A stretch of 64,000 nucleotides of DNA. Origin: Halomonas elongata DSM 2581. GTDB lineage: Bacteria > Pseudomonadota > Gammaproteobacteria > Pseudomonadales > Halomonadaceae. The notes under the pieces were generated by a model, which saw only the letters and a program-made list of their open reading frames with translations, was not told the DNA's origin and did no database searches. Where the stretch lies: positions 1,054,001 to 1,118,000 of the forward strand of contig NC_014532.2 in the NCBI RefSeq assembly GCF_000196875.2. Direction: 5' to 3'. A program made the position numbers and the translations under genes. The first letter of the stretch is position 1; each line of letters begins with the position of its first letter. Positions 13,699 through 22,373 of the stretch are shown here, one piece after another.

Positions 13699-15039
13699 AT
13701 GACACAGGCTTTCGATGCCGCCGATCAGCAGGCCCTGCTGGAAACCCGCGCCGAAGCGGCCCTGGCGTTGGCACGCCGATTGGGGGCCGATGCCTGCGAG
13801 GTGGGCGCCAGCGTCGATCAGGGCATCGGCGTCAGCGTGCGCGAGGGCGATGTGGAAACCGTGGAGCTGTCGCGGGACCAGGGCATCGCGGTGACCGTCT
13901 ACGTGGGCCAGCGCAAGGGGAGTGCCTCGTCCTCCGACGCCAGCGAGGCCTCGGTGCGCGATGTGGTCGAGAAGGCGTTGGCCATTGCGCGCTATACCGG
14001 CGAGGATCCGGCCGCCGGCCTGGCGGATGCCGAGCTGATGGCCACTCGTTTCCCGGATCTCGACGTGCACCACCCCTGGCCGCTGTCCACCGAGGAGGCC
14101 ATCGAGCTGGCCCTGACCTGCGAGAATGCCGGTCGGGGCGTCGAGGGAATCCGCAGTTCCGAGGGCGCCAGCCTGTCCAGCGGCGAGGGCGTTCATGTCT
14201 ACGCCAACAGTCACGGTTTCCTGGGCGGGCAGCGCGGCAGCCGACACTCGCTGTCATGCCTGCTGATTGCCGAGGATGACGCGGGCATGCAGCGCGACTA
14301 CGACTACACCACGGCGCGCGATCCGCGGGCTCTGCGCGATCCCGCCGCCGTGGGGGAAAGCGCGGCTCAGCGTACCCTGCAGCGTCTGGGAGCCGGGCGT
14401 CCGGCCACCGGCCGCATGCCGGTGTTGTTCGATCCTTCGCTGGCCTCAGGGCTGGTCGGACATCTGATGGGCGCCATTGCCGGCGGTGCCTTGTATCGCC
14501 AGTCTTCCTTCCTGTGCGAACGCCTGAACACCATGCTGTTCCCGGAGTGGTTCTCGTTGAGCGAGCGCCCGATGGAAGTCGGTGCCATGGCCAGTAGCCC
14601 TTTCGATGCCGACGGCGTCCAGACGCGTGACAATGTCTTCGTCGACCAGGGGCGCCTGGCCAGCTACCTGCTTTCCGCCTATAGCGCGCGTCGCCTGGGC
14701 ATGTCGACCACCGGCAATGCCGGCGGTGCCCGCAACCTGCGCATCGCAGCACCCCTGGAGTCGCTCGAGACACTGCTGGCGCGGATGGATCGCGGTGTGC
14801 TGGTGACCGAGCTGATGGGGCAGGGCGTCAATGGCGTGACCGGGGATTATTCCCGCGGCGCCGCCGGTTTCTGGGTCGAGGACGGCCGGATCCAGCATCC
14901 CGTGGAAGAGTTCACCATCGCCGGCAATCTCGAGACGATGTTCCAGGGACTGATCGGCGTCGGCGACGACATCGATACCCGAGGCAGCATTCATACCGGC
15001 AGCTGGCTGATCGACGAAATGACCGTCGCGGGGGGATGA
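13699..15039 (+). CDS. pmbA: PmbA/TldE, non-catalytic subunit of the TldD/TldE protease
   Basis: PmbA (TldE) pairs with TldD to form the peptide-degrading complex and lacks its own zinc motif. The 446-residue protein shares the TldD fold: residues 20-60 (ALALARRLGADACEVGASVDQGIGVSVREGDVETVE), LFDPSLASGLVGHLMGAIAGGALYRQSSFL in place of the HExxxH helix, and the C-terminal FTIAGNLETMFQGLIGVGDDIDTRGSIHTGSWLIDEMTVAG. The ATG at 13699 follows GTGAGGAGACAG. It is divergent from darP; the ptsO gene converges on it across the second heptad-repeat element. Confidence 0.95.
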   Translation: MTQAFDAADQQALLETRAEAALALARRLGADACEVGASVDQGIGVSVREGDVETVELSRDQGIAVTVYVGQRKGSASSSDASEASVRDVVEKALAIARYTGEDPAAGLADAELMATRFPDLDVHHPWPLSTEEAIELALTCENAGRGVEGIRSSEGASLSSGEGVHVYANSHGFLGGQRGSRHSLSCLLIAEDDAGMQRDYDYTTARDPRALRDPAAVGESAAQRTLQRLGAGRPATGRMPVLFDPSLASGLVGHLMGAIAGGALYRQSSFLCERLNTMLFPEWFSLSERPMEVGAMASSPFDADGVQTRDNVFVDQGRLASYLLSAYSARRLGMSTTGNAGGARNLRIAAPLESLETLLARMDRGVLVTELMGQGVNGVTGDYSRGAAGFWVEDGRIQHPVEEFTIAGNLETMFQGLIGVGDDIDTRGSIHTGSWLIDEMTVAGG

Positions 15040-15040
15040 A

Positions 15041-15166
15041 GCCCGGCCCGGCTGCGCCGGGAGCTGTAAGCTATAACCGGGCTTCGCCCGGAGCTGTAAG
15101 CTTTAAGCTGTAAGAAAAAACAAAAAACCTTGTTTTCGGGAGTATTTTCTGGACGGCTTACGGCTG
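15041..15166. repeat. Inverted 7-bp-repeat element between convergent pmbA and ptsO (copy 2)
   Basis: This element repeats the parts of copy 1 in a different order: a CCCGGC-type hairpin, two AGCTNTA heptads (15062-15075), a CCGGGC-ttc-GCCCGG hairpin (15077-15091), three more heptads (15092-15112), an A-rich core with CAAAAAACCTTGTT, and a short right arm GGCTTACGGCT (15155-15165). The right arm is truncated compared with copy 1 and runs up to the ptsO stop. Like copy 1 it separates two convergent genes. Confidence 0.7.
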
Positions 15167-15436
15167 TCAGGCTTCTTCGTCGAACCGGGCGTTGAACAGT
15201 GCCTCGAGGGCGTCCAGAACCGCTTCGCTGTCGTCGCCTTCGGCTTCCAGCGTCAGTTCGGTGCCGCAGGGGGCGGCGAGCATCAGCAGTGACATGATGT
15301 TGGTGGCATCGGCCCGCTGGCCGCCGTGGCAGACGGTGACACTGGCGTTGTAGGGCTGGCAGCACTGTACCAGGCGGGTGGCGGCGCGGGCGTGCAGGCC
15401 GCGCTTGTTGATCAGGGTGAGCTTGCGACTCGGCAC
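15167..15436 (-). CDS. ptsO: Nitrogen-PTS phosphocarrier NPr (HPr family)
   Basis: NPr passes phosphate from PtsP (EI-Ntr) to PtsN in the nitrogen-related PTS. The 89-residue product has the HPr active-site motif KRGLHARAATRLVQ with the phosphorylated His at position 15, and SLLMLAAPCGTELTLEAEGDDSEAVLDALEALF typical of the C-terminal half. I chose the GTG at 15436 (VPSRKLTLINKRG), which gives the standard HPr length; the frame is open further upstream but inside rapZ. It starts four bases after the rapZ stop, closing the rpoN-hpf-ptsN-rapZ-ptsO cluster. Confidence 0.93.
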   Translation of the reverse strand: MPSRKLTLINKRGLHARAATRLVQCCQPYNASVTVCHGGQRADATNIMSLLMLAAPCGTELTLEAEGDDSEAVLDALEALFNARFDEEA

Positions 15437-15440
15437 GGAC

Positions 15441-16364
15441 TCAGGATTCCTTTTCGTGGTCGTGGTCGTCTTGTTCGAGGGCCGCTTCCGGGGGGAGGCG
15501 GCTGAGGTGGATGCCGAGTTCTCGGTGGCGCAGCCGAACGCCGGATTGCTGGCTGGCGAGATCGTGGGCAAGACGCTCGGCCAGGTAGACCGAACGATGT
15601 TGGCCGCCGGTACAGCCGACGGCCACGGTCAGATAGCTGCGCTGGCTGGCCTGGTAGCGGGGCAGCCAGCGTTCCACCCAGGCAAGGATGTCCTGACGCA
15701 TCTCCTCGACCATCGGGTAGCTTTCGAGAAAGGCGATGACATTCTCGTCGCGTCCAGTGGCGTCGCGCAGCGAGGGATCCCAGTAGGGATTCGGCAGGCA
15801 GCGCGCGTCGAAGACGATATCGGCGTCGAGGGGCACGCCTCGCTTGAAGCCGAAGGATTCGATGGTCAGGGTCAGGGTTTCCTGGCCACGGTCGGCCAGT
15901 TGGTCGGCGATGCGGCCACGCAGTTCATGTACCGAGAGTCGCGAGGTGTCGATCACCAGGTCGGCGAGGTCGCGAATGTCCGCCAGGGAGGCTTCTTCCT
16001 GCTCGATGGCTTCGGCCAGCGTCATCCGGTTGTTGCGGGTCAGTGGATGACGTCGCCGGGTGGTCGAGTAGCGCTCGATCAGGATACGCGCGTCGGTGGT
16101 CAGGTAGACCACCTGACATTCGATGCCACGGTCGCGCAGCTCATGCAGCAGGGTCGGGAAGCGCTGCAGGGCATGCGGCAGGTTGCGGGCATCGATGCTG
16201 ACGGCGATGCACTTGCGTGCCTGGCCATCACGCAACTCTTCGGCCAGCGAGCCGAGCAGCATGGCCGGAAGGTTGTCGATGGCGTAGAAGCCGAGATCCT
16301 CCAGGGCCTGCAGGGCGATCGACTTGCCCGAGCCTGAACGGCCACTGATGATCACGATCTGCAT
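15441..16364 (-). CDS. rapZ: RNase adapter protein RapZ
   Basis: RapZ binds small RNAs and glucosamine-6-phosphate and, in enterobacteria, delivers GlmZ to RNase E. The 307-residue protein has a P-loop at residues 8-15 (GRSGSGKS), FYAIDNLPAMLL, the RHPL segment, and the C-terminal CTGGQHRSVYLAERLA motif that is the hallmark of the family. It lies 48 bp downstream of ptsN and just upstream of ptsO. Whether GlmY/GlmZ-type RNAs exist in this organism cannot be told from the window. Confidence 0.96.
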   Translation of the reverse strand: MQIVIISGRSGSGKSIALQALEDLGFYAIDNLPAMLLGSLAEELRDGQARKCIAVSIDARNLPHALQRFPTLLHELRDRGIECQVVYLTTDARILIERYSTTRRRHPLTRNNRMTLAEAIEQEEASLADIRDLADLVIDTSRLSVHELRGRIADQLADRGQETLTLTIESFGFKRGVPLDADIVFDARCLPNPYWDPSLRDATGRDENVIAFLESYPMVEEMRQDILAWVERWLPRYQASQRSYLTVAVGCTGGQHRSVYLAERLAHDLASQQSGVRLRHRELGIHLSRLPPEAALEQDDHDHEKES

Positions 16365-16412
16365 GGCGGTCTCCTGGTCGAAGGCTGGCCGGGCGAGGCC
16401 GCTGGGGTTGCG

Positions 16413-16892
16413 TCAGTTGGGCTCGGCCGATGCCTGTCGGCGAATCGCCTCGATGAGCCGTTCGTGCAGGGCCTGTTGGCTGTCTGCGCGACGCAGGGCG
16501 TTGCGCGTGTCGGCGTCGTTCATCACGGCGGCGACCTGGCCGAGCAGCGCCAGGTGGGCGTCGTCGGCCTGTTCGGGAACCAGCAGGACGAACACCAGGT
16601 CGACGGGGTCGCCGTCGACGGCATCGAAGTCGATCGGTTCGGCGAGCTTCAAGAAGCCGGCGATGGGGGCCTTGCAGTGAGGGTTGCGGGAATGGGGAAT
16701 GGCGACCCCGTGCCCGATGCCCGTGCTGCCCAGGCGCTCCCGACCGATCAGACGGCTGAAGACCTCCTGGCTATCCAGGCTGGGTGTGTTCTGGGCGATG
16801 AAGGTGCTGAAGAATTCCAGCACGCGCTTCTTGCTCCCCCCGGGCACATCGAACAGGGTGCGCTCGGGGGGCAGTATGGTTTCCAGAGACAT
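16413..16892 (-). CDS. ptsN: Nitrogen regulatory PTS EIIA component PtsN
   Basis: PtsN (EIIA-Ntr) is the terminal acceptor of the nitrogen PTS and regulates potassium uptake and other targets by its phosphorylation state. The 159-residue protein begins MSLETILPPERTLFDV and carries the active-site motif GIGHGVAIPHSR, with phospho-acceptor His67, followed by the PVDLVFVLLVPEQADDAHLALL core. It is six bases downstream of hpf and upstream of rapZ on the minus strand, within the rpoN cluster. Confidence 0.95.
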   Translation of the reverse strand: MSLETILPPERTLFDVPGGSKKRVLEFFSTFIAQNTPSLDSQEVFSRLIGRERLGSTGIGHGVAIPHSRNPHCKAPIAGFLKLAEPIDFDAVDGDPVDLVFVLLVPEQADDAHLALLGQVAAVMNDADTRNALRRADSQQALHERLIEAIRRQASAEPN

Positions 16893-16898
16893 GACGGG

Positions 16899-17210
16899 TC
16901 AGCGTGCGCCGGCGGCGCCCTGGGCGCGCGCCTGGGATTTTTCCTTGTGTTTCACCAACTGGCGATCGAGCTTGTCGGCGAGGGCGTCGATGGCGGCGTA
17001 CATGTCGCCGTCCATTGCTTCGGCATGCAGGTCGGCACCGGCAGCATGCAGGGTACAGGCAGCTTGTTGGCGTTCCTTCTCCACGGAGAGCGTGACTTGC
17101 ACGGTGGTGATGTTGTCGTAATGACGTTCGAGGCGCGCGAGTTTCTCTTGGACATAGTCACGCAGGGCGTCGGTCAATTCCACATGATGGCCGGTGAGGT
17201 TGACTTGCAT
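16899..17210 (-). CDS. hpf: Ribosome hibernation-promoting factor (short HPF/YhbH)
   Basis: HPF binds the 30S decoding centre in slow growth and promotes formation of inactive 100S ribosomes. The 103-residue protein is the short form: a single domain MQVNLTGHHVELTDALRDYVQEKLARLERHYDNITTVQVTLSVEK followed by AEAMDGDMYAAIDALADKLDRQLVKHKEK, without the long-form C-terminal dimerisation domain. It lies between rpoN (100 bp upstream) and ptsN (6 bp downstream), the conserved place for this gene. Confidence 0.95.
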   Translation of the reverse strand: MQVNLTGHHVELTDALRDYVQEKLARLERHYDNITTVQVTLSVEKERQQAACTLHAAGADLHAEAMDGDMYAAIDALADKLDRQLVKHKEKSQARAQGAAGAR

Positions 17211-17310
17211 GACACGCTCCTTGCTCCTGGGATTGTGCCTCGATTGTAACCCTTTTTGGAGTCGAGCAAACCCCCTGTGTAAAGCGCCTTTCGCGCCCCG
17301 GTTCGGGAGG

Positions 17311-18732
17311 TCAGCGAAGGCGCTTGCGTTGGCTCGAGGACGGGATGTTCATCGCTTCGCGATACTTGGCCACGGTGCGTCGCGCCACTTCGATGCCTTC
17401 CTCGGCGAGCAGGGTGACGAGCTTGTTGTCGGAGAGCGGTTTGCGGGCCGGTTCCTCCTGGATGAGCTTGCGGATCCGGGCGCGGATGGCGGTGCTGGAA
17501 TGGGCGTCGTCGCCACCGCCGACATGACTGGAGAAGAAGTACTTGAGCTCGAACACGCCGCGCGGCGTGTGGATGTATTTCTGGGTGGTCACCCGCGAGA
17601 TGGTCGATTCGTGCATTTCCACGGCCTGGGCGATATCGGCCAGGATCAGCGGCTTCATGGCCTCCTCGCCGTGTTCCAGGAAATCCAGCTGGCGGACCAT
17701 GATCTCGTGGCCGACCCGCAGCAGGGTGTCGTTGCGGCTGGACAGGCTCTTGAGCAACCAGCGCGCTTCCTGCAGGTGATCCTTGAGAAACTGGTTGTCC
17801 TGGCTCTTGTCGGCGCGCCGGATCAGGGCGGCGTAGTCGGGCTGAATGCGCAGTCTCGGCATGGCCTCGGGGTTGAGCTCGACCTGCCAGCCCTGTTCGT
17901 CGCGCCGGGCGATGAGATCGGGGATGACATAGTCGTCGCTGCCGCTGGCGAAGGTGCTGCCCGGGCGTGGATCGAGTCCTCTGATCAGGGAGATCACTTC
18001 GTCGAGGGCTTCGTCGTCCAGGCCGAGGCGCCGTTTCAGCAGGCGTCGGTCATCACCGGCCAGGGCCTCGAGAAACTGGCGGGCCAGGCGCCGGGCCTGT
18101 GGAAGCCAGGGGGTGTCCTGGGGCAGGGCGGCGAGTTGCAGCATCAGGCATTCCCGCAGGTCGCGAGCGAAGACGCCGGTGGGTTCGAATTGCTGTACGC
18201 GCAGCAGTACGGCTTCGACCTCGCGGCTGGACGGTCCCTCCAGCCCTTGGTCGCGCAGGCCCTCGCGGATGTCGTCCAGGGGCTGGTCCAGGTAGCCGTC
18301 GTCGTTCACCGCATCGATCAGGCTTTCGGCGATACGCGAGGCACGTTCCTCGAGGCCGCTCATGGCCAACTGCCAGGCCAGGTGACCCTGCAGGCTCTGG
18401 CCGGCTGCCTGGCGTTCGAAATCGGGGGCCTCGCCGCTGCCCGAGCCGCTCAGGCTTCCCAGGCCGGCGTCCTGATAGGTGTCGGACCAGTCGCTGTCGA
18501 CGGTCAGTTCATCGGGAATCTCGCTGGCCCAGTCGTCCTCGGCCGTCTCGCCGACCGCCAGCTCGCCGAAGTCCTCGTCGAGCTCCAGCATGGGGTTGGA
18601 TTCCAGGGCCTGCTGGACTTCCTGGCGCAGGTCGAGGGTGGAAAGCTGCAGCAGGGCAATGGCCTGCTGCAGCTGAGGTGTCATAGTGAGCTGGGTGCCG
18701 AGCCGCAGTTGCAGGGAAGCCTTCATGGCCAT
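17311..18732 (-). CDS. rpoN: RNA polymerase sigma-54 factor
   Basis: Sigma-54 directs RNA polymerase to -24/-12 promoters and needs enhancer-binding ATPases for open-complex formation. The 473-residue protein has the glutamine-rich activator-interacting region I (residues 5-50, LQLRLGTQLTMTPQLQQAIALLQLSTLDLRQEVQ), an acidic region II, the core-binding middle, a helix-turn-helix (DIAQAVEMHESTISRVTTQKYIHTPRGVFELKYFF) and the RpoN box ARRTVAKYRE near the C-terminus. Two close ATGs exist (18732 and 18726); the first gives MAMKASLQ. A -24/-12 sequence lies upstream (18827-18843). Confidence 0.96.
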   Translation of the reverse strand: MAMKASLQLRLGTQLTMTPQLQQAIALLQLSTLDLRQEVQQALESNPMLELDEDFGELAVGETAEDDWASEIPDELTVDSDWSDTYQDAGLGSLSGSGSGEAPDFERQAAGQSLQGHLAWQLAMSGLEERASRIAESLIDAVNDDGYLDQPLDDIREGLRDQGLEGPSSREVEAVLLRVQQFEPTGVFARDLRECLMLQLAALPQDTPWLPQARRLARQFLEALAGDDRRLLKRRLGLDDEALDEVISLIRGLDPRPGSTFASGSDDYVIPDLIARRDEQGWQVELNPEAMPRLRIQPDYAALIRRADKSQDNQFLKDHLQEARWLLKSLSSRNDTLLRVGHEIMVRQLDFLEHGEEAMKPLILADIAQAVEMHESTISRVTTQKYIHTPRGVFELKYFFSSHVGGGDDAHSSTAIRARIRKLIQEEPARKPLSDNKLVTLLAEEGIEVARRTVAKYREAMNIPSSSQRKRLR

Positions 18733-18826
18733 AGGAAAAGAGATCCGCTCAACGTGCGAGAAAACCCCACCCTAGTCCGCTGTCGCGGCGCATGCAAGCC
18801 CTTGTTCAAGCAATTATCATGCCATT

Positions 18827-18843
18827 GGCAATTTTCGTGCCTT
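18827..18843 (-). promoter_or_regulatory. Near-consensus sigma-54 (-24/-12) promoter upstream of rpoN
   Basis: Read on the minus strand the sequence is AGGCACGAAAATTGCC. The GG (18841-18840) and GC (18829-18828) are exactly 12 bases apart, and all of GGCACG-N4-TTGC matches the sigma-54 consensus. It lies in the 205-bp spacer between lptB and rpoN and points toward rpoN, placing the start of transcription near 18816. This would make rpoN autoregulated; no activator site was identified. Confidence 0.6.
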
Positions 18844-18911
18844 GGCGATAAAGCATTCCTTATATCAGCTTGTTGTGATCAGACAGACTGGGGAAAGATG
18901 GGTGAGGGGCG

Positions 18912-18936
18912 CCATGCCGGACAGTGACCGGCATGG
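18912..18936 (-). terminator. Hairpin just after lptB
   Basis: CCATGCCGG and CCGGCATGG form a perfect 9-bp stem with a 7-base loop one base beyond the lptB stop codon. No strong U-run follows on the minus strand, so it may be a weak terminator or an mRNA 3'-end stabiliser. Confidence 0.45.
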
Positions 18937-18937
18937 A

Positions 18938-19663
18938 TCAGAGTCGGAAGTCCTGTCCCAGATAGACATCGCGCACCTGCTGGTTGGCGAGGATCGCCTC
19001 GGCGTTGCCCTCGGCGATGATCTGGCCGTCGCCGACGATGTAGGCGCCGTCGCAGATATCGAGGGTCTCGCGGACGTTGTGGTCGGTGATCAGCACGCCG
19101 ATGCCGCGGGCCTTGAGCTGGCGGATGATACCCTTGATTTCGCCGACGGAAATGGGATCCACGCCCGCGAAGGGTTCGTCCAGGAGAATGAAGTCGGGTT
19201 CGGTGGCCAGGGCGCGGGCGATTTCCACTCGACGACGTTCGCCACCGGACAGGCTCATGCCGGCGTTGTTGCGGATGTGAGTGATGTGGAAGTCTTCCAG
19301 CAGCGATTCCAGTTGGGCGCGACGGCCGGCTCGATCGAGATCCTTGCGGGTCTCGAGGATGGCCATGATGTTGTCGGCCACGCTGAGCTTGCGAAAGATC
19401 GAGGCTTCCTGAGGCAGGTAGCCGATGCCGGCGCGGGCGCGCTCGTGCATGGCGGCGCCGGACAGGTCCCGGTCACCGATGGCGACTTGCCCGGCATCGG
19501 CACGAACCAGCCCCACGATCATGTAGAAGGACGTGGTCTTGCCGGCCCCGTTGGGGCCGAGCAGGCCGATGATGCGGCCCTGATCGATCTCCAGGCTGAT
19601 GTCGTGGACCACGCGGCGGCCCTTGTAGCTCTTTGCCAGGTGGCGTGCATGGAGTGTCTTCAT
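18938..19663 (-). CDS. lptB: LPS export ABC transporter ATP-binding protein LptB
   Basis: LptB is the cytoplasmic ATPase of LptB2FGC, which extracts LPS from the inner membrane and pushes it along the LptA bridge. The 241-residue protein has Walker A GPNGAGKT (residues 36-43), the Q-loop [16 protein letters not shown], the signature LSGGERRR, Walker B FILLDEPF and the switch histidine in LITDHNV. Its start overlaps the lptA stop by four bases. Unlike many enterobacteria, rpoN does not follow immediately but after 205 bp with its own promoter. Confidence 0.97.
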   Translation of the reverse strand: MKTLHARHLAKSYKGRRVVHDISLEIDQGRIIGLLGPNGAGKTTSFYMIVGLVRADAGQVAIGDRDLSGAAMHERARAGIGYLPQEASIFRKLSVADNIMAILETRKDLDRAGRRAQLESLLEDFHITHIRNNAGMSLSGGERRRVEIARALATEPDFILLDEPFAGVDPISVGEIKGIIRQLKARGIGVLITDHNVRETLDICDGAYIVGDGQIIAEGNAEAILANQQVRDVYLGQDFRL

Positions 19664-20190
19664 TGAGAATCCTGCTTCTCGGGCTCCAGGGTCATGCGTA
19701 CTCGCTGGTTGCCTTCGACGCCCTCGGCGGCAGAGCGTGCCTGGACGACGCGGCGGTCGAGGAAGTATTCCAGATAGCCACCGTTGAAGGTGTCGCCGCC
19801 CCGGTGCAGTTCGGCCTGGTCGATGAGCTCCATGCGGCGCTCGGCGACGTGGTAGACGATGCGCTGCCCCCAGCCGCGTACCACGGATTCGTCGGGAGCG
19901 GGTTGCTGTTCGATGTAGGCGCGCTGGCCGGTGGCAATGGCCTGGGACAGCTGGCCGGCGTCGTTGCGGCGGATTTCCACCCGTGCGCCGGTCAGCAGCA
20001 TGCTGCCCTGCTGAATGCGCACGTTGCCCTGGTAGACGGCGGTGCCGGCCCGGTCGTCGAGGTCCAGGCGATCGGCCTCGACCTGGATCGGCGCGCTGGC
20101 GTCGCCCTCGAGTGCCTGTGCCTGGGAGGTGACGAGCGTCAGCATGGCCAGTGTCAGGCCCAGTAGGGCGGCGAGAGTCGGTCGCGTCAT
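19660..20190 (-). CDS. lptA: LPS transport periplasmic protein LptA
   Basis: LptA forms the periplasmic filament that carries LPS from LptC to LptD. The 176-residue product has a signal peptide ending near residue 26 ([14 protein letters not shown]), then the OstA-type beta-jellyroll: [40 protein letters not shown]. The C-terminal tail is charged (LEPEKQDSQ). It overlaps both neighbours, lptC upstream and lptB downstream, by four bases. Confidence 0.95.
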   Translation of the reverse strand: MTRPTLAALLGLTLAMLTLVTSQAQALEGDASAPIQVEADRLDLDDRAGTAVYQGNVRIQQGSMLLTGARVEIRRNDAGQLSQAIATGQRAYIEQQPAPDESVVRGWGQRIVYHVAERRMELIDQAELHRGGDTFNGGYLEYFLDRRVVQARSAAEGVEGNQRVRMTLEPEKQDSQ

Positions 20191-20771
20191 GGCTCGGGGT
20201 CCTCGTCGGTTGCCGGCGGATGGTGGCCGCGGACATTGTCGGTCAGTCGGGCGCGATTGTCATGAAGCCAGGCGTCGAAACGCTCGCCCTGCATCGACTG
20301 GGGCGGCTGACTCAGCGTGGCCGGCGTTTCGCTCCAGGCGTGGCCGGTGTCGGCATCGTAGTGCAGCTCCTGGGTGGTCAGTTGCCAGTGTTCTTCGGGC
20401 GCTTCGAGCCGCACGTCGCCGCTGAGTATCAGGGGATTGCCGCCCGTTTCCAGGCGCCCCCGCTCGGCGCGGGCGGTCCAGTGCCGGCCTCCGTCGTCGC
20501 GCAGCTTCACGTTCGGGCTTTCCAGGCGCGTGACGTCGTCGATGGGGGTGTGCACCAGGCGTGGGGTGATGAGCCGTTGGTGCGGATAGCCTTCGGCATC
20601 GAAGCGCGTCGCCTCGACGTCTTCCAGGTAATAGTCCGGCTCGCCAGCGGCATCCTGGGGCACCGGGCCCGGGGTGCCGTCGTTGCGCGAGTCGAGCAGG
20701 GCCAGGCCGCCGCCGAGAACCAGCAGCAGCAAAAAGAGCCAGGTACGAAAACCGGGGCGCGGCAGTTGCAT
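20187..20771 (-). CDS. lptC: LPS export protein LptC
   Basis: LptC is anchored in the inner membrane by one helix and hands LPS from LptFG to LptA. The 194-residue protein has the membrane anchor near residues 10-28 ([18 protein letters not shown]), then the periplasmic jellyroll with [30 protein letters not shown] and ITLSGDV-like [15 protein letters not shown]. Its location between kdsC and lptA, four bases after kdsC, is the conserved order. Sequence conservation in this family is low, so context supports the call. Confidence 0.93.
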   Translation of the reverse strand: MQLPRPGFRTWLFLLLLVLGGGLALLDSRNDGTPGPVPQDAAGEPDYYLEDVEATRFDAEGYPHQRLITPRLVHTPIDDVTRLESPNVKLRDDGGRHWTARAERGRLETGGNPLILSGDVRLEAPEEHWQLTTQELHYDADTGHAWSETPATLSQPPQSMQGERFDAWLHDNRARLTDNVRGHHPPATDEDPEP

Positions 20772-20775
20772 GGGG

Positions 20776-21333
20776 TCAGGCCCGATCGTTCAAGTAGCTA
20801 TCGAGTATGGCATCCCATTGCCCCTGGGCCTGCAGCAGGGCATCGCAGATCTCGCGCACGGCGCCGTGCCCGCCGGGGCGTTCGGTGACCCAGTCGGCGT
20901 GTTGGCGGATATAACTCGGCGCACCGGGCACGCTGATGCCGACGCCGGACTGATGGATGGCGGCGAGGTCGGGCATGTCGTCGCCGCAATAGGCGACCTG
21001 GTCGAGCTCGATGCCGAGCCGTTCGCAGAGCTGGCGCAGTACGGGAAGCTTGTGCGAGATGCCCTGGTGCAGATGGGCAATGCCGAGTGCACTGGCGCGC
21101 CGGCTGACCATCGGCGAGTCGCGTCCCGTGATCAATGCCACTTCGATGCCGGCAGCCTGCACCAGCTTGATGCCGTGACCGTCCAGGGTATGGAAGGCCT
21201 TGATTTCGTCGCCGTCGGTCTGGAAATAGAGCCGTCCGTCGCTGAGCACGCCGTCCACATCCAGTGCCAGCAGGCGCACCTGCCGCAAGCGATCGATCAG
21301 GTGAGGGGCGGGTGAGGGGGCATCGTGACGCAT
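20776..21333 (-). CDS. kdsC: 3-deoxy-manno-octulosonate-8-phosphatase KdsC
   Basis: KdsC dephosphorylates Kdo-8-phosphate to Kdo, the inner-core sugar of LPS. The 185-residue HAD-superfamily protein has the nucleophile motif LLALDVDGVLSDGRLYF near residue 20, the motif II region ALITGRDS, and motif IV YCGDDMPDLAAI. A cap domain is absent, as expected for this subclass, which assembles as a tetramer. It starts 15 bp after kdsD, and together they supply two of the steps from ribulose-5-phosphate to Kdo. Confidence 0.95.
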   Translation of the reverse strand: MRHDAPSPAPHLIDRLRQVRLLALDVDGVLSDGRLYFQTDGDEIKAFHTLDGHGIKLVQAAGIEVALITGRDSPMVSRRASALGIAHLHQGISHKLPVLRQLCERLGIELDQVAYCGDDMPDLAAIHQSGVGISVPGAPSYIRQHADWVTERPGGHGAVREICDALLQAQGQWDAILDSYLNDRA

Positions 21334-21348
21334 GGCAACTCCTTGGAT

Positions 21349-22335
21349 TCAGATCACGCCGCTGGCCAGCAGGTCGTGCATGTGCAGGGCGCCGACCGGG
21401 TGGCCTTCATCGTCCACCACGGCCAGTGCGGTGATGCGGTTGTCTTCCATGATGCGCACGGCTTCGGCGGCCAGGGTGTCGGGCGAGATGCGCTTGCCCG
21501 GTGCGGTCATGACGTCATCGACCTTGAGCCCGCTCAGGTCGGCATGCTGATCGAGGGTGCGCCGCAGGTCGCCATCGGTGTAGACGCCGACCAGGCGGTC
21601 ATCGGGATCGACGACACAGGTGAAACCGAGTCCCTGGCGGGTGATCTCCAGCAGGGCATCGCGCAGTGGGCTGCCGGATGCCACCCTGGGCAGGCGATCG
21701 CCCTGATGCATGAGATCCGAGACGCGCAGCAGCAACCGCTTGCCCAGGCTGCCGCCGGGGTGGGAGAGGGCGAAGTCCTCGGCGGTGAAGCCCCGTGACT
21801 CGAGCAGGGCCACGGCCAGGGCGTCGCCGAGCGCCAGGGCGGCGGTGGTCGATGACGTGGGCGCCAGGTCGAGCGGGCAGGCCTCGCGCTCGACACCGGC
21901 GTAGAGATGGGCGTCGGCGTGGCGCCCCAGGGTGGAGGCGGGGCGTCCGGTCATGCTGATCAACGGCGTGCCCAGGCGCTTGAGCAGCGGCAACAGGGCA
22001 GTGACCTCGGCGGTTTCGCCCGAGTGCGACAGCGCCAGGACCACATCGCCCGGCGTGATCATGCCGAGATCGCCGTGGCTGGCCTCGCCGGGATGCACGA
22101 AGAAGGCCGGCGTGCCGGTGCTGGCCAGGGTGGCGGCGATCTTGCCGCCGATGTGGCCGGACTTGCCCATGCCGGTGACCACGACCCGGCCCGAGCAGGC
22201 CAGGATGAGTTCGCAGGCGCGCTCGAAGCCTTCGTCGATATGCTCGATCAAGGCGCCGATGGCCTGCTGTTCCAGCGTCAGGGTGCGGATGGCACTGGCA
22301 CGCAGCTGGCTGGAAGAAGAGGTAGCGTCAGTCAT
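21349..22335 (-). CDS. kdsD: Arabinose-5-phosphate isomerase KdsD
   Basis: KdsD interconverts ribulose-5-phosphate and arabinose-5-phosphate, the first committed step towards Kdo. The 328-residue protein has an N-terminal SIS sugar-isomerase domain (RVVVTGMGKSGHIGGKIAATLASTGTPAFFVHPGEASHGDLGMI) and two C-terminal CBS domains (LRVSDLMHQGDRLP... and LKVDDVMTAPGKRISPDTLAAEAVRIM). It lies between the antiporter gene yrbG and kdsC, the standard order of this cluster. Confidence 0.95.
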   Translation of the reverse strand: MTDATSSSSQLRASAIRTLTLEQQAIGALIEHIDEGFERACELILACSGRVVVTGMGKSGHIGGKIAATLASTGTPAFFVHPGEASHGDLGMITPGDVVLALSHSGETAEVTALLPLLKRLGTPLISMTGRPASTLGRHADAHLYAGVEREACPLDLAPTSSTTAALALGDALAVALLESRGFTAEDFALSHPGGSLGKRLLLRVSDLMHQGDRLPRVASGSPLRDALLEITRQGLGFTCVVDPDDRLVGVYTDGDLRRTLDQHADLSGLKVDDVMTAPGKRISPDTLAAEAVRIMEDNRITALAVVDDEGHPVGALHMHDLLASGVI

Positions 22336-22373
22336 AGGGGGATTGTTGCCCGTCGTGGGGTTTCACTCAAGGA

